Part shown: positions 27,052 through 39,779 of the stretch, in pieces | How positions within the stretch are numbered: the stretch's first letter is position 1 | Layout: the number at the start of each line of letters is the position of its first letter | Origin: Sipunculus nudus | Lineage: Eukaryota > Annelida > Sipuncula > Golfingiida > Sipunculidae | Assembly: GCA_026874595.1 (NCBI GenBank) | Contig: CM049314.1 | Location: forward strand, 77,611,300-77,675,299 | Direction: 5' to 3' | DNA length: 64,000 nucleotides | Translations under genes and position numbers: made by a program | Notes under the pieces: generated by a model | Told to the model about the DNA's origin: nothing | What the model saw: only the letters and a program-made list of their open reading frames with translations | Databases searched by the model: none

Positions 27052-27389
27052 TGTTACGGGGTGACATAAAAGCGGACCGGACTGTCTCGCTAGTGAAGCT
27101 TGCTTTTCTAGCGAAGCGGCTGGTTCGCCGGACTTGTGCGTCACCGACCTGGGTTCGAATCCCTAATAGGGCTAGGATTTCCCCCTCCTTTATTTGTCTT
27201 CATAACAAAATGGGGACTCGTCTAACGTGACGGTTCAATTCGTGGCCCAGGGAATAAGCTGCCCAAAGTGTGACTCCTGGGATAATTAGGATTGTTCTGA
27301 TAGCAGAACGCTCGTACGCCACCGACCTGGGTTCGACTCCCGGATCGGCACAGGATCCCCCCCCCCCTTATTTATTTGTCTTCGTATCA
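27052..27389 (+). mobile_element. TRIM-like miniature LTR element, copy 2 (3' LTR truncated)
   Basis: A complete 156-bp 5' LTR (27052-27207, TGTTACGGGG to TTCATAACA) is followed by AAA and a decayed primer-binding site TGGGGACTCGTC (from 27211), then the family core. At about 27313 a deletion joins the core directly to the middle of the 3' LTR (GTACGCCACCGACC...), which ends TTCGTATCA at 27389. The duplication TTAT flanks it (27048-27051 and 27390-27393). Both LTR pieces carry a B box. No protein is encoded. Confidence 0.85.
27109..27162 (+). promoter_or_regulatory. tRNA-type Pol III A box and B box in the TRIM LTR (copy 2)
   Basis: TAGCGAAGCGG (27109-27119) matches the A-box consensus TRGCNNAGYGG at every position. 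GGTTCGAATCC (27152-27162) matches the B-box consensus GGTTCGANTCC at every position. The starts are 43 bp apart. This is the least mutated pair in the window. Confidence 0.65.
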
Positions 27390-28729
27390 TTATGTAATTT
27401 AAGATGCCGGTTTTCAATCCGAATCGTGTCAATTTTATTCAAACTACGCCAAATTGAATCTCAAGTTATTACTTTCAGTTCCAGTCGTGCTAATTTAAAA
27501 TCCCAAAAGCATCAATTTTAATTATCGCCGAACGCTCATTTAAATAATGGGTGTTTCTTTGACGCCTGTTCCATCCATCACCTTCCTCAAAGTTCCAGAA
27601 CATGGACCTTGTTTAATGTAAATACGGGGGGTAGGGCATATACACAGGAGTACCGACAGAAGCCCTCTGTCCCGAAAATCAGGACACCTGTCAAAATCGT
27701 CAACCCCCCCCCCCCCCCGCCTTAACAAGCAGAACAATAACCTTTTCTCAGAATATAATATTTTTACTTTATTTTGTATTGACAAATAAAATGAGCTACA
27801 ATTGAAGTGGCTCTATGATTATGTTAGCAAAGATATGAGAAAAAAAACGTTTTCTTTGTTTTTGGTAATTCATTAAAATTGTGGCCTGTAACGCGCGGAC
27901 AGACATACAAACACATCGTTACAAACAAACAAACATGGGGAACTGACCTACATGCTTGCATAAATTATTAATTACGGTAAGCAACAAAGTAAGGGAAAAA
28001 TAGATACCGGTGTTGAAGTAAATCTCAGGATTAGATAAGTGGATCTCCGTCGTGTCTGCGAGTGTTTCTTTGCACATTTAGATAAATATGATACAGGAAC
28101 TAATCTGATTAATCATACGCCCATCATGGCTGCGTCTTCCAGACAGATTGAGGTCGACGGCGCCTGCTGCAAAACAATAAATTTAAATTAACAATCATTG
28201 GTATCATGTTAACATTGAAGTAAACAAGCTCACATCATGAGTGTCAAATTTACCCGACAAAAGCCTATCCAAAATGTCATGCATGTCTTATATGTATTAT
28301 TTGTATCCCAGCAGGGGCAAAATTAAGCCAATATACAATTTCCTATATTCACTTTCAAACATATTAGTCAAAGTGTGCTGTATTATTTGCGGAGATTGGT
28401 TTATGAGGCTTCCCGACGTCTGCGCCAAGCCCGGAAACCTCAAAATGGTGATAGAACTGTCTGATATCTATAATTTGGCGTTACCCCTGATTGTATAAGG
28501 GCTTCTACCGTCACGACTGATGTCTGCCATTAGCTAAAACAAAGTGACACCGGTAACTGATATACCAGCCCCCCGTCCCTTCATTCCGTTCGAGCAAGGA
28601 ACTCGAAAAGACGGAGCTATTTCTAGGAAAAAGTAAAATAAATATGAAGAATACATGTGGGCTGGTGATTTTTTTATGTGACGTCAAGAGCATGTCACCC
28701 TGAGTATAACCCTCTGCATCATACTGTAA
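27390..28729. other. Gene-less stretch
   Basis: Contains C15 at 27704-27718 and one CRE palindrome TGACGTCA at 28679-28686. The short frames (27540-27785, 28241-28498) are unrecognised. Confidence 0.5.
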
Positions 28730-28746
28730 TTTTCTCTCTCTATCTC

Positions 28747-28783
<37 letters not shown>

Positions 28784-29090
28784 CTCTTCCTTTCTTTCTT
28801 AGTCTCTCCGTCTCTCATTCTCTTTCTCTCACTTTCTTTTTCTTCAACTGTCTCCCGGTCGCTCTCCAATACTCTCTCCCTCACTCTCTCTACTCTCTCC
28901 CTATCTTTCGTACTTTCTCCCTGTCTCCAGCTCTCTCTCTCTTATCCTCTCTTTCTTTTTTTTCACTCCCTTTTCTTTTGGTTCTCTCTCTCATCTATTC
29001 ACTGGCCTGTCCCTCTTCCTCTATATGTTATTTCTCCCTTCCCGTCTTTCTCTCTCCCAGTCTTCTAATTTTTCTTCGTTTTTTTTCTTT
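28730..29090. repeat. Pyrimidine-rich (CT)n tract
   Basis: A core (CT)n run at 28751-28777 lies within about 360 bp of CTCTC/TTTCT-rich sequence on the plus strand. The long open frame across it is serine/leucine/phenylalanine low complexity and not a gene. Confidence 0.9.
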
Positions 29091-30156
29091 TTGTCAATAA
29101 CATTCCTGATTTATAATTGATCTATATATCAAATTGAACACCATCTCTTGGATGATCTGGATTCTAACTGCAACTCATGTACTGTGTTTATTTTAGAGAG
29201 TGGTATTGGAAATTTACGATACCATGAACTCTTAACTTTTAGAGACTCCGCTATAACGCGCAGTACACAAACATACATGAATTTATTTTGAAGACATCCT
29301 GCAGGTGAAAAAGTTAGGAAGCTAGTAGCTGTGAGTATGCACTCCTTCATAACAATGGACCCTTTTATACATTAAAAACATCTATACTGATATACACATT
29401 AGCTTACACATGACAAACGTAAATACAATCTAGGGAGTGGTATTAATATATGGAATGTTAACTTGGCAGAACTTAATATATTTCACAATTTTTCATTTTC
29501 GTATATATAGAAACACACTTAATAATAAAATGTATTCATTATTTGTTATACTTAAACAAACGTGATAAAATGTATTAATTATGCTCGAAACCATTAAAAC
29601 TTGTATTTGATTTTGATATTTTTTAAATCACTGAGATAATAATACCTTTACACATGTATTATATACGGATGCAGCTTAAACGTAACCCGTGCTTATATTG
29701 TGAAAACTGAGTTTTGTCGAACTATTCGAGATTAATAGGTATTGTTCTCTTACTTATTTGTGTTTTTGTTTTGAATGTAAACGTTTTCATCCAGCCATTA
29801 TATCCTTGTATTTTCTAAAGCCATTCACCCACAAGAAGGAGAAAAACAATCATTAAATATCAAAGTCAGCTAATCATCTGCCTACTCAATAGAATGTGTT
29901 TGATTTTTATAAATACATGTAAATGTAATTAGTATTGGAAAGGGTTCTTATATTACCTGTGTGTTCGCTGTATGATCATGTAAACCTTAGACACCTTGAC
30001 ATTTGAATAACAAAGATAAAATATTCGGGTAAATATAAAAAAAACACGACAAGAAGCATCTTAAATTTGTTTGTTAATCACTAGATTCTATATCCATATT
30101 GCTCGATATAAGAATGAACCTTTTTCTCTATTAGCCTTTCAGAGAATATTGAACAG
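29091..30156. other. Gene-less AT-rich stretch
   Basis: No gene, repeat or RNA feature recognised. It ends at the ACAG target site of the solo LTR that follows. Confidence 0.5.
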
Positions 30157-30374
30157 TGTAACATGTATCTGTTGATTATGCGCAGGAATTTGCATGGCTT
30201 GACATGTGCCTGGCGTTCTGATTCGTGCTAGGACCAAGCGCTGTGCGTTGCTATGGGAACTGCAGTTTTTGAACCCTGGCTTACCCGCAGAGTGTAAAGA
30301 CAGCGTGTTTGTAGGTTCGAGTTTGTTCTTTGGAACGTTCCGGACTGGAAGTTTCTGGACCCCGGATGAAAAGC

Positions 30375-30383
30375 TATAAATAT
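30375..30383 (+). promoter_or_regulatory. TATA box of solo LTR B
   Basis: TATAAATAT is conserved in position in the minus-strand LTR copy A (TATAAATG, near 3784-3791). Preservation in both copies supports a real Pol II LTR promoter in the ancestral element. Confidence 0.6.
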
Positions 30384-30700
30384 GGGCTGTGTTTGAAGCC
30401 GGAAGAAAGGAAAATACCAGCGGGCACTCAACGGTGCGACTTTCTCGTCAGTCTTTGGACCTACTCCGATAATTGCATAGTTACAGATATTCTATGGACT
30501 TTATGCAGACTTTATACAGATTTCATATAGATTGTCTTCAGTTAGCCTCTGGGATTTTACCTGAACTTCACTTCTGAATTACAACAGATTGTCTTCGAGA
30601 TTTAAGTGGACTTTCCAAAGGGACGATTTACTTGAACTGTTCACGTGGATTATTTCTGCTAAAAGACTCTTGTTAGACTGTGACAGTTGTGGTATCGAGG

Positions 30701-30706
30701 AATAAA
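30701..30706 (+). terminator. Polyadenylation signal AATAAA in solo LTR B
   Basis: AATAAA lies about 320 bp downstream of the LTR TATA box, in a block (GACAGTTGTGGTATCGAGG) that aligns with LTR copy A. This is the usual order of an LTR, with promoter and then poly(A) signal. Confidence 0.5.
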
Positions 30707-30957
30707 AGCCTAGGATCCGGACTCAGGTGGTGTACATTTTTCTTATTGTTATGTCTTAAATACTGTGTAATTGTATTGATTTAGTTTATTTTTAAGAATA
30801 AATTATAATTATTTGTTAACAAAAAAAAACACCGACTTCTTTATTCCCCTAGACATTTCACGCTGCCTAGTGTTGCGGTGTCTATTTTTTTGGTCTCCGA
30901 AACAAGGGTTTGTGCTCGTCACGATATCGCGATCTGTTATTATTAGGTTCCGTAACA

Positions 30958-31839
30958 ACAGCTACCTAAACATAGACATGCAAAACTTTATTAACAGGGA
31001 TAATAAAAACAGTATTCAAACTTGGTATAAAAATATGTACTGCTTATAGGTAATGTAATGAAATCTGCGAGATATTGTGTGCTAGGCCAACTGATGAAAA
31101 AGCTGATTTTTAAAGAATTCGTATGTGTGTACCTACTGTTTTTTCCTCACAATTTTGTATACTGCTATGTGGTTTAAATAAGTGGGAATCGCATCAATGA
31201 TGACAACGAACATGCAAAGACATTCTCTTTGTGTGTAAAATATGCTTAGATGCAATTCCAGAGAAAAAAATATGCTAGTAAACAGCCTGTGTACAGAAGA
31301 TCGATGTTTCCGGCCTATTTTTCTAAAGGTTCAAGAGAATATTTTTCGTTAATAGACGTCAGATGTCGGAATATAGGTCTCTTAAACTTCATTCTAAGTG
31401 TATATAAATAGCTCTTATACATTCAGAACATTTAATGATGACTGTGTGAATTGATTCGTATCTAGATGTGTTTTACACCTTGTTATGGTTTTGCGTGTTT
31501 GTAAACACAGTTCACGTGTCAACTGGAATCGCGCCCGGTCCAATGTTTTGAACACGCGTGTCGAGGAGTAAGCCAACGGTTTTAGTGCAAAACTTTGCCA
31601 GTTACAAATTTATTCCAAAGAGAAGACGCTGTTTTCCTGTTAATTCAGCACCCTTTATAAGTGATTTGGCCCCTAATAATGACAAACAGAAACAGGTTTT
31701 TGTCAATATGCATAAGGGAACAAAACTCCTACCAGTTTAAATAATATTAAAAAAGATACGTCTGAAATAATGTATGTAATACAAAATCACCAATTGTACT
31801 CTCACGGCAATATTTGATTTTAAGCAAGTCCTATTCAAA
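30958..31839. other. Gene-less stretch
   Basis: No supportable gene. The segment around 31360-31450 (GACGTCAGATGTCGGAATA...) resembles 26018-26070 (GATGTCAGATATCGGAATA...), suggesting two copies of an old dispersed repeat. The frame at 31558-31740 (60 codons) is unrecognised. Confidence 0.45.
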
Positions 31840-32440
31840 AGGGATAGAGACCTCATAGACACCAATTATCCCAGTGAATTTGAGTAAAATCAACCATGTT
31901 CTTGTTGAGATATCGGTTGCAAAAGAAAATACACGATTGTGGTCTGGCGGCCATATTGGAATTCCGATAAATCTGTTATTATGTAAGGATGGAGTACTCA
32001 TAGGTACCAATGATCTCTGTGAATATAAGAGAGATCAAACATGTTCTTGTTGAGATTTCCCGCACGAAAGATAATCAGAGATTTTGCTCTGGCGTCTATA
32101 TTGGAATTCCGACAGGTCTGTAATTCAATATTTCATCCCTATGAATATGAGAAAGATAAAGCATATTCTGGTGGGGAGATATCGAGCGCGAAAGAAAATA
32201 ACCGATTGTTTTCTGGGGGCGATATTGGAATTCCGCCAGGTCTTTAATTCAATAGGTCTGGAGCCCTCATACGCACCAATCATCCTTGTAAATATGAGAA
32301 AGTTCAAGCATGTACTTGTTGAGATATCGCGGGCTTAAGAAGGCATCACTGACGGACGGACGGATAGACGGAATAACGGGCGGACGGGCGGATAGACGGA
32401 ATAACGGACGGACGGACTGACACGGTGACCACTGTACGGA
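31840..32440. repeat. Tandem repeat, unit about 120-150 bp, ending in (GACG)n
   Basis: Four diverged units share TGTTCTTGTTGAGATAT(T)C or a close variant (starts near 31898, 32041, 32162 and 32310). The first three also have ATATTGGAATTCCG. The array ends in GACGGACGG-type simple repeat (about 32350-32420). (GACG)n tails are frequent on molluscan interspersed repeats. The open frames across it are accidental. Confidence 0.7.
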
Positions 32441-32989
32441 AACGCTTGCATCGCTTTCAAGCGACCTTAATTATTTATTTTATGAAGGAAAATAAAGATA
32501 ACATTTTATAAAACTGATAATACGTCCAATGAATGTTTTATAATGTTTATGTTCTTTTAATATGTCTTGTTAATTATAATAGGACAATACATATCTAGCA
32601 GTACTTTAACATGTATTATGCTTTTTTAATAAATTATTTACACGGGATACAGAAAATCGCCATACTTCAGGAACAATAGATTCTTATTTTTTCTTCGAGG
32701 AATTCAAATCGTTTTACACTTTTATAAAAAAGTATATTTTTGACAGGGGAGAGCGTTTTCACGTTTTATCTACCTCCTCTGTGGAATCCAAGCACCTTAT
32801 TGTTACACAATGAGGAGAGCTTAAAACACTGTTACCTTCAGATGAAAAACAAGCACATCTATTTGCTCTTTTCTTTAAAACTAGCATGGTATTTTTAGGC
32901 ACACAATAGTTTATTTTTAACTTACGAAAATTGATTGGACAGCTATATTTTAAAGATGTGAACCCGTGATACGCCAAAGTGTAACAGTT
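32441..32989. other. Gene-less AT-rich stretch
   Basis: No gene or repeat recognised. Confidence 0.5.
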
Positions 32990-34500
32990 CAACTATTTGT
33001 GTCCATTTAGAGTCCTTTTTAGCTCAGCTGATAGCTCAGCTGACTGTAAGTCATCTGAGCTATAGCGATCACTCTTTGTCCGTCGTCCGTCCGGCCATCC
33101 GGCCGTCTGTCCGTTAACGGGGCACAAATCGTAACCACTGGACCTGGAATCTTCTAACTTTACAAACATAGAGGTCCATGAAAAAATCTCCATGGAAATC
33201 TTGAATTAGGTCTCTGTTGCCCATATTCTTCAGGCTATGGGGCTATGGAGTACCCCCCCCCCCCCAGAATAATGAAAATCTGATACAAAAGCTTAAGAAT
33301 CTGAACAACTAAAGCATTGATCACCATGATTCTTTGCATGGATATTGATCATGAAGTGTTTCGTAAGTTTCTGCTGACTGGTGGCGCCACCTGTATTTTT
33401 TCGACTTTTCACGATTTTTTTTCTCTATTTTGAGACCTTAAAAGACGCTGTCATCTGTTAAAGGGGCACAAATCGTAACCACTGGACCTGAAATCTTCTA
33501 ACTTTACATCAAGAGAGGTCCTTAAGAAGTCTCCTTTGAAACCTGGAATTTGGTCTCTGTTACCCAAAACCTGTGAGATATGGGGCTATCAAATACCCCC
33601 CCCCCCCCCCAACTGAAAAAAATTTTATACAAAAGCTCTAGTATCTGAACAACTAATGCATTGATCACCCTGATTCTTTGCATGGTTATTTATCATGAAG
33701 TGTTTCATCAGTTCTAGCAGACAGGTGGTGCCATCTGGATTTTTAAAAAATTTTAACACATTTTCCCCTATTTTTGAGACCTTCAGAGATGCGGTCGTCC
33801 GTTAACGGGGCACAAATCATAACCATTGGTCCTAAATCTGCTAACTTAACATCAAGGGAGGTCTTTAAAAATATCCTTGTAAACTTGAAATTAGGTCTCT
33901 GTTACTCATATTCTTTGAGCTATGGGGCTCATAAGCACCCCCCGCCCCCCGCCCCCAGCATAATTAAACATTTTATACCAAAGCAGGGCACAATTCATAA
34001 ACAAAGGACCTGGTATCTTCTACCCTAGAATTTAGGGAGGTCCCTGAAGAGGCTCCTTGGAAACGTTAATTTAGGTCTCTGATATCCATATTTTCTTAGC
34101 TATGGGGGTTAAAAGCACCCCCCAGTCTAACTGAAAATTTAATACCAAGATAGGGCACAAATCATTACCATTGGGCCCAGAATCATCTTACTTGACATCC
34201 TGAGAGTTCCTCAACAGTTTTCCCCAGAAACCTGAAATTCGATCACTCTGATCTATATTCTCAGAGTTTTAGGGTATGTTTGAGCACCCCAGAAATAATG
34301 CAAAATACACACAAATTGCAAGATTCCTCAGGAAAGGCTGGTTGGATTGTCATCAAATTTGCTGGCGTATGGGTCTTGATAAACCTGATTAGCTAAGATG
34401 CGTGAACAGTGATGCCACCTACATTATCGTAATTAGTTGTCTGTGCAAGGGCACATTGTCAACATGTCAGTCAGCTGAGCGTCATGACCCATAGGTCACT
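32990..34500 (+). repeat. Bivalve-type interspersed repeat with internal tandem units (copy P1)
   Basis: Begins with AGCTCAGCTGAGC-like sequence and 'gagctatagcgatcactctt', followed by a GTCCGTCGTCCGTCC run (33076-33114). A block starting GGGGCACAAATCGTAACCA recurs at about 33118, 33463, 33806, 33985 and 34152, so it is internally tandem with periods of about 345 and then about 170 bp. Each of the first two units ends in GGTGGCGCCACC (33380-33391) or a variant. Poly-C tracts lie at 33253-33265 and 33596-33610. A reverse-orientation relative lies at 52560-53180. No protein is encoded. Confidence 0.7.
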
Positions 34501-35572
34501 TGTTTTCTTATTATCTTTCATAGTTCTAAAGGTCATTACAACCTTGTAAATGTTTCCTGTCATTTGGGGTTTGGTCAAACTAGCCCGCAGAATATTGCAA
34601 AACAAAGTGTGGTATGTTTATTCTTTCTGGTTTGAGTGACCCACATTTTAATGGAGCATGATTTGTAGTGTTTGTTATTTCCGGATCCGGTTATCCATCC
34701 GGGAGTGTCGCAGACAAACATGTCTTAAGGCGGGAGAATAAGACAATTATTGTATGGTTAAACTTCTCCTGAAGAAGCATGCATGTCCGTCCGTCTGTAA
34801 GTGGTTAAAGGGGCCTAATCACCTGTAAAGCATGTTGAATGAACACGAAAAATAGCTTCTTCCCTTTAAAAAAATTTATACCTGCAAAATATTTTCTTGA
34901 AACCGTTTGCATACCCCTGTAAACGAGTGTTAACGAAATTGGACTGACAATTGACTGTCATATGACATGTATATTTCTATAGATTATACATTATGCATGA
35001 TTTTATTATCATCATATGTCTGACAGAATTGATATGTGTACATGTATGCATGATTATATCTGTTTAAATGAATTTTATATGATTATATATTTATATCATT
35101 ATAACTGATGGAAGTGAAAGTTCCCTACCGGCTACCCTACGGAAAGGCACGTTCCGGAGCTTAGATATAGGTAATGATGCAACGTGTGTCCTAAGGCGAT
35201 ATTTTCATCAATCTTGAGGAATGCGCATGCGTTAAAGTGGATAACACACTGGAACTTGGATCTGATCGTTTTACTATATTTTTAGTGGTTATCCATTTTA
35301 CTGACGACTGATTTTATACAAGAAGTTTTATCAAGTACTCAGCTCACACCAGGGCAAATATCACAGCAGAATAGGTCAGAGAAACTTTGAAATCACAAGT
35401 TTTTAGACAGTGCTACAACCAAGGGAAATTCATTGACCATGATTGTGTTGTTATGGGCCACTGACTCGTTCCTGGATTAGTGTCGCCTGCATAATCTTAT
35501 TTGCGACGCCTGTGACGCCAGCTTGGACCCCTTTCACGATCGCTTTTTAGTCAACCCCTGTTACGCAACAAA
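34501..35572. other. Gene-less stretch, probably including the 5' UTR of the next retrotransposon
   Basis: No gene recognised. From about 35100 the composition becomes less AT-rich and may be the 5' untranslated part of the non-LTR element, but I cannot place its 5' end or a target duplication. Confidence 0.4.
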
Positions 35573-36709
35573 ATGAGTGATTCACTAATTCTTCTTGCCA
35601 ACCAAAGCAGGGAAACCACTGACCCCTCATTATTACAAGCCCAAAACCAGCTATGTGAACAAATAAAGAAAAACTGGTCAGATTTCGTTTCCGAAATGTC
35701 ACATGACGAGGCAGCTACTGTTACTAAAACCAAATGCTTGCAGGACATTCGAAACAAGATGGCTTCAGAAAGTAATGTATCGGAGGACATTAGACAGTGT
35801 GACAGTTGGTTCATGGCTGATGGCGTATATAATGCAGTTCAAGAAAAACTTAAGGAGCTCAGGAAATTGTCAAAGAAACCAACTGTCAAAAGGACGACCC
35901 GTGCAAACAACAATGAAGCCCAAACAGATTCTACATACTGCCCTACGGACTGTAAGTACCAACATGAATATAACATTTTACCAATGACTAGTACACTATA
36001 TGCGTCACGTGGTTCCACTGGTCATGCATTGATGACGCTGAAACAGATTTTTCTAAATGTTGCTCTCTTCCTAGCATTGTTGAGAATATTAATAAAAAAC
36101 TTAACAATCTTATTCAGCTACACATGGATCTCGTTTAAGTAGTGTCTACAAAATGCAATGAATGTGAGAAACTCAAAAGCGAAAATGCTCAGCTCAGGCA
36201 GGAACTGTCCAAGATGACCTGTAAATCTGACCTGGACTCTTCCATATCATACCTTACAATTGACCATGCCTCCCATTGGTCCACAGAATCTGATGATTGT
36301 GCCAATGAATCTGTGGCTGCGGACCCTGTCGAGATCACGGTTTCAGACACAACTGATTACGAGGGTGACATATCCCTTCAGGACGATAATAATAGAGAAC
36401 TTGAGACAGTGTTGCGTAATAATAATGACATTACCAATGTCATCTTTAGCTCAGTAATCAAAAGAAGGTGTACAAGCGATGACGACAGAACATACGACTA
36501 GTCACTGCAGCTATGAGGTCATTTGTATCAATAACAAATGGTCATTCTTGGAAAATGTTAACATAGATACCCCTTGTTTAGGGCGTGATGGCATTCATCT
36601 AAATAGGAAAGGTTGTAAAATCATGCAGGGTAATTTCGCTTCACCCATTGATCTTCTCGCTAAGACTAATGCTGTGCATATTAATACCGAGTCATTAGAA
36701 TTTGTTTAG
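35573..36709 (+). pseudogene. ORF1 of the non-LTR retrotransposon, frameshifted
   Basis: Three overlapping pieces carry it. The first (35573 to about 36010) starts MSDSLILLANQS and is rich in charged residues, with a basic stretch (KKPTVKRTTR). A frame change near 36020 leads to a coiled-coil-like segment (CEKLKSENAQLRQEL, about 36160-36205), followed by an acidic region. The last piece (36515-36709) ends with GRDGIHLNRKG, which matches the catalytic Asp-x-x-His end of SGNH-type esterase domains known in CR1-like ORF1 proteins. The rest of an esterase domain is missing or too short, so the domain is probably deleted internally. In the family this protein binds RNA and helps retrotransposition. 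This copy cannot be functional. Confidence 0.65.
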
Positions 36710-36827
36710 CAGTACCTCTCCCACTTCATCCTATCTACGTACATCAAGTTTGGACCAGTCTCCTACAATCACTACTGATGTTGGCCCCTATCCTTCCTTT
36801 AAACCCTTACTAAATCGTTCTGCCTCC

Positions 36828-39514
36828 AAAGGTATACTGTTAGCTCATCTTAATGTTCGTAGCTTGCTCCTAAATTAGATGAGATTCGTTTAATTTTCTC
36901 GCGTCTTAGACCACATGTTTTCACATTTACTGATCTTGGCTCGATAAAAATATAACTGATTCTGAGCTTCGTATTGATAATTATACTCTCTTCAGATTTG
37001 ATAGGAACCGGCAAGGTGGTGGCGTCGTCACTAATGTTTTACAATCATTGAAACCAGAGCGTATTTCCTTTATATGTAACGTTGTAGAAAGTGTTTGGGT
37101 GACTGTAAACGTCGGGATGAAAAAGTTTTTAATCGGTTCAATTTATAGACCACCTAGTCCTAACGTTGATTACATTGATGAACTGTTAAATATAGTTGGA
37201 GAAGCTGTTAGTAGTTATAAGCACGTTATTTTGTTGGGCGATTTTAATATTGATTACAAATGTCACAAAAAGGTCACCAACAGCAAATTGGATTTGTTAG
37301 AGAAAATGTTTGGCTTTCATCAAATAATAACCGATCCAAGTCCGACGTCTTCTACGATTATAGATTTGATTTTAACGTCTGATCCGAATATGTTCTCAAC
37401 CTCAGCTGTGTATCCCTTAAGCCTAAGTGACCATTTTCTCGTTACGGCTGTAATAAATGAAAAACCACAGAATAAATCTTCTGAGTCAGTATTTTCTCGG
37501 AGCCTCCGTCGATTTGACAGGATCAAATTTATTGATGAATTACTTTCATCTACATTTCTTATTCATACCTCGCAAATAACAGATATAAACTTAGCATGGC
37601 AAAAGTGGCGCTATGAATTTATTAAAATATGTAACACTCATACACCATTTTATAAGCGCAGAATACGATCAACTCATAATAAATGGATTACTATTGCAGT
37701 ACTTAATATGATACACTCCAGAGAATCCGCCCATAGGGAGGCTAAACTAACAAATAATACCCGTGACTGGAAATTGTATAGATGTCTTCGTAATCAGGTT
37801 ACTATAAAGAAATACGTAAAGCTCGTCGTCAGTATAACAATAAATTAATCTTGTATAATAATTCGAAACCAGGCGGAATCTGGAAGACCTTAAAGCATTT
37901 AATTATATCTAAATCAACCAATAAAACTTCTAGACTCGATATAAGTCCAAATAAATTCAACGATTTTTTTAGTATGATAGGGACTTCCATTTTCCGTCCT
38001 TTTCAACAAATTTCGTTTTATCACAATTATTAAAAATTAGCCCTCGTATCTCTGACGATATTCTTGGTATGTCTGGTATTCTTCTAAAAATAGCCCCTCC
38101 ATTAATTTCACAAAGTCTTGCGTATCTGTTTTATTGTTCTCTTCAAAGTGGTACAATCCCTAATGATTGGAAAACTGCCAAGATCGTTCCTATATATAAA
38201 GGCTCGGGTAAGAAGAGTGACCCAAATAATTATCGACCAATATCTATCATAGGTCATTTACCTAAGATATTGGAATCATTCGTCAAACATAACTTAATTT
38301 CCTTTTTCTGTTAAAACAAAGTATTTTCGGATAAACAATTTGCTTATCTCTCAAAAATAGATCTGCCCCTCTCACACTGCACACAGTAATAGATGAATGT
38401 TTAACTAACATGAACAATAATAAAATTACTGCAGCTTGCTTCATGGACATAAGAAAAAGGATTTGACAGCCTAAATCATTCAATTTTATTAAGCAAACTA
38501 AAACAAAACGGCGTCATCGATACTGGACTCATTTGGTTTAAAAATTAATTGTCTAACAGAAGACAATTACTATGTGTGAATGGAGAACTCTCTAAAGAGT
38601 GCGTTTTGAATAACGGGACCCCTCAAGGCACAATTCTAGGTCCGGTTTTATTCCTTGTGTATATTAATGATTTGCCTAAATATTTAAAAGAGAAATGTAT
38701 GATATATGCGGATGACATCTCAATATATACTTCCTTAGATTCACCCACTGAGGCGACTAACCGCCTTCAGAAACTTATTGACATCGCTCTTGAGTGGTTA
38801 CATAATCACCGACTTTGTATAAACCCTGTAAAATCGACAGTAATTTTATTCGGCCAAAATAAAAAAACCGATCTCCCGATTTAGAGATCATTATATGATA
38901 TCACATTACATCCTATCCAGAGTATGAAATTATTAGGTATAATCATTGAATCTAATCTGACTTGGAGAGAGCATATTCAGCTTCTATGCGAAAAATTAAA
39001 ATATAAATTTGGAAAACTCTTTCTTCTCAGTAAGATACTGTCGACTACTGTCCTAAATTACGTATATTTTGCCCTTTTTCAAAATCACATAGATTACTGC
39101 ATATCTGTTTGGGGCAATTGTTTTAAATCTTATTTAAATAGAGTCCAAATGCTTCAGAACAAAGCCGCACGCATCGTTACAAAATCTTTGACAATAACAC
39201 TTCGTCTGCGTTATTAATGAACAAATAGGTTGGATGACTGTGGAAGAAAGGTATCGGTATTTTTTTTTGGTTCAATTGTATATAAATGTTTGTCTGAAGA
39301 CGTACCTGAATAATTTAAAACTGTTCTCAGGTTGCAACGGATGTCATATGAAACACGGTCTTCTGACAGCCATAATTTGATTTTACCCAGGCCCAGGCGT
39401 AAACGTTTTAAATCTAGTTTGAGCTATGCAGGTCCATGTCTATGGAATCAACTGCCTTTATCCTTAAAGTTGTCTCAGATCACGACCATGTTAAGCGTTT
39501 ATATTGATGTTTGA
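36828..39514 (+). pseudogene. ORF2 of the non-LTR retrotransposon: endonuclease-reverse transcriptase, frameshifted
   Basis: The endonuclease starts near 36828 (ILLAHLNVRSLL) in a broken frame and is open from 37048 to 37848. It carries LLGDFNID (37231-37254) and SDH (37426-37434), the catalytic Asp/Asn and terminal His pattern of the EEP family. The reverse transcriptase follows with PNNYRPISII (near 38222) and a damaged first catalytic block FMDI (near 38445, frame shift just after). Then come TPQGTILGPVLFLVYINDLP (near 38620), YADD (38705-38716) and LGIIIESNLTW (near 38933). The C-terminal tail has YAGPCLWNQLPLSL (near 39430). At least five frameshifts or stops separate these blocks. In an intact element it would nick the target and reverse-transcribe the RNA there. 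Confidence 0.85.
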
Positions 39515-39779
39515 TGCGACGAATTCACAATTTTATATTATTCGAACTTTTATATTACCATAAATCGAGCATTCATCAATTTCATGAGATTGATATGTAT
39601 TTTATTTTACTTTATTTTCAATGTCTTCTATGTAACGACTATGTTTCATTACTGCATAGCATCTTTTAATCGTTCGCACTGTATAATGAACTATGTATTT
39701 AAAAATATAGCACTATGTCTTGTTTAATCTGTATCTGTATGATGTGTATTTTATTCATTTTATATGTTCTAGCTTTATC

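Larger units (their letters stand above)
30157..30957 (+). mobile_element. Solo LTR of an LTR retrotransposon (family L, copy B)
   Basis: Starts TGTAACATG and ends GGTTCCGTAACA, flanked by the 4-bp duplication ACAG (30153-30156 and 30958-30961). It has a TATA box (30375-30383), a polyadenylation signal AATAAA (30701-30706) and a 3' block with GTTAACA followed by an A-run. It is homologous to the minus-strand LTR at 3198-4116, notably across the TATA box, the CAGCGGGCAC region and the TGCCTAGTGTT segment. The copies are clearly diverged, so both are old. No primer-binding site or coding region follows, hence solo LTR. Confidence 0.78.

Noticed and set aside
28678-29100. 140-codon frame
   Set aside because: It is the translation of a (CT)n-rich tract.
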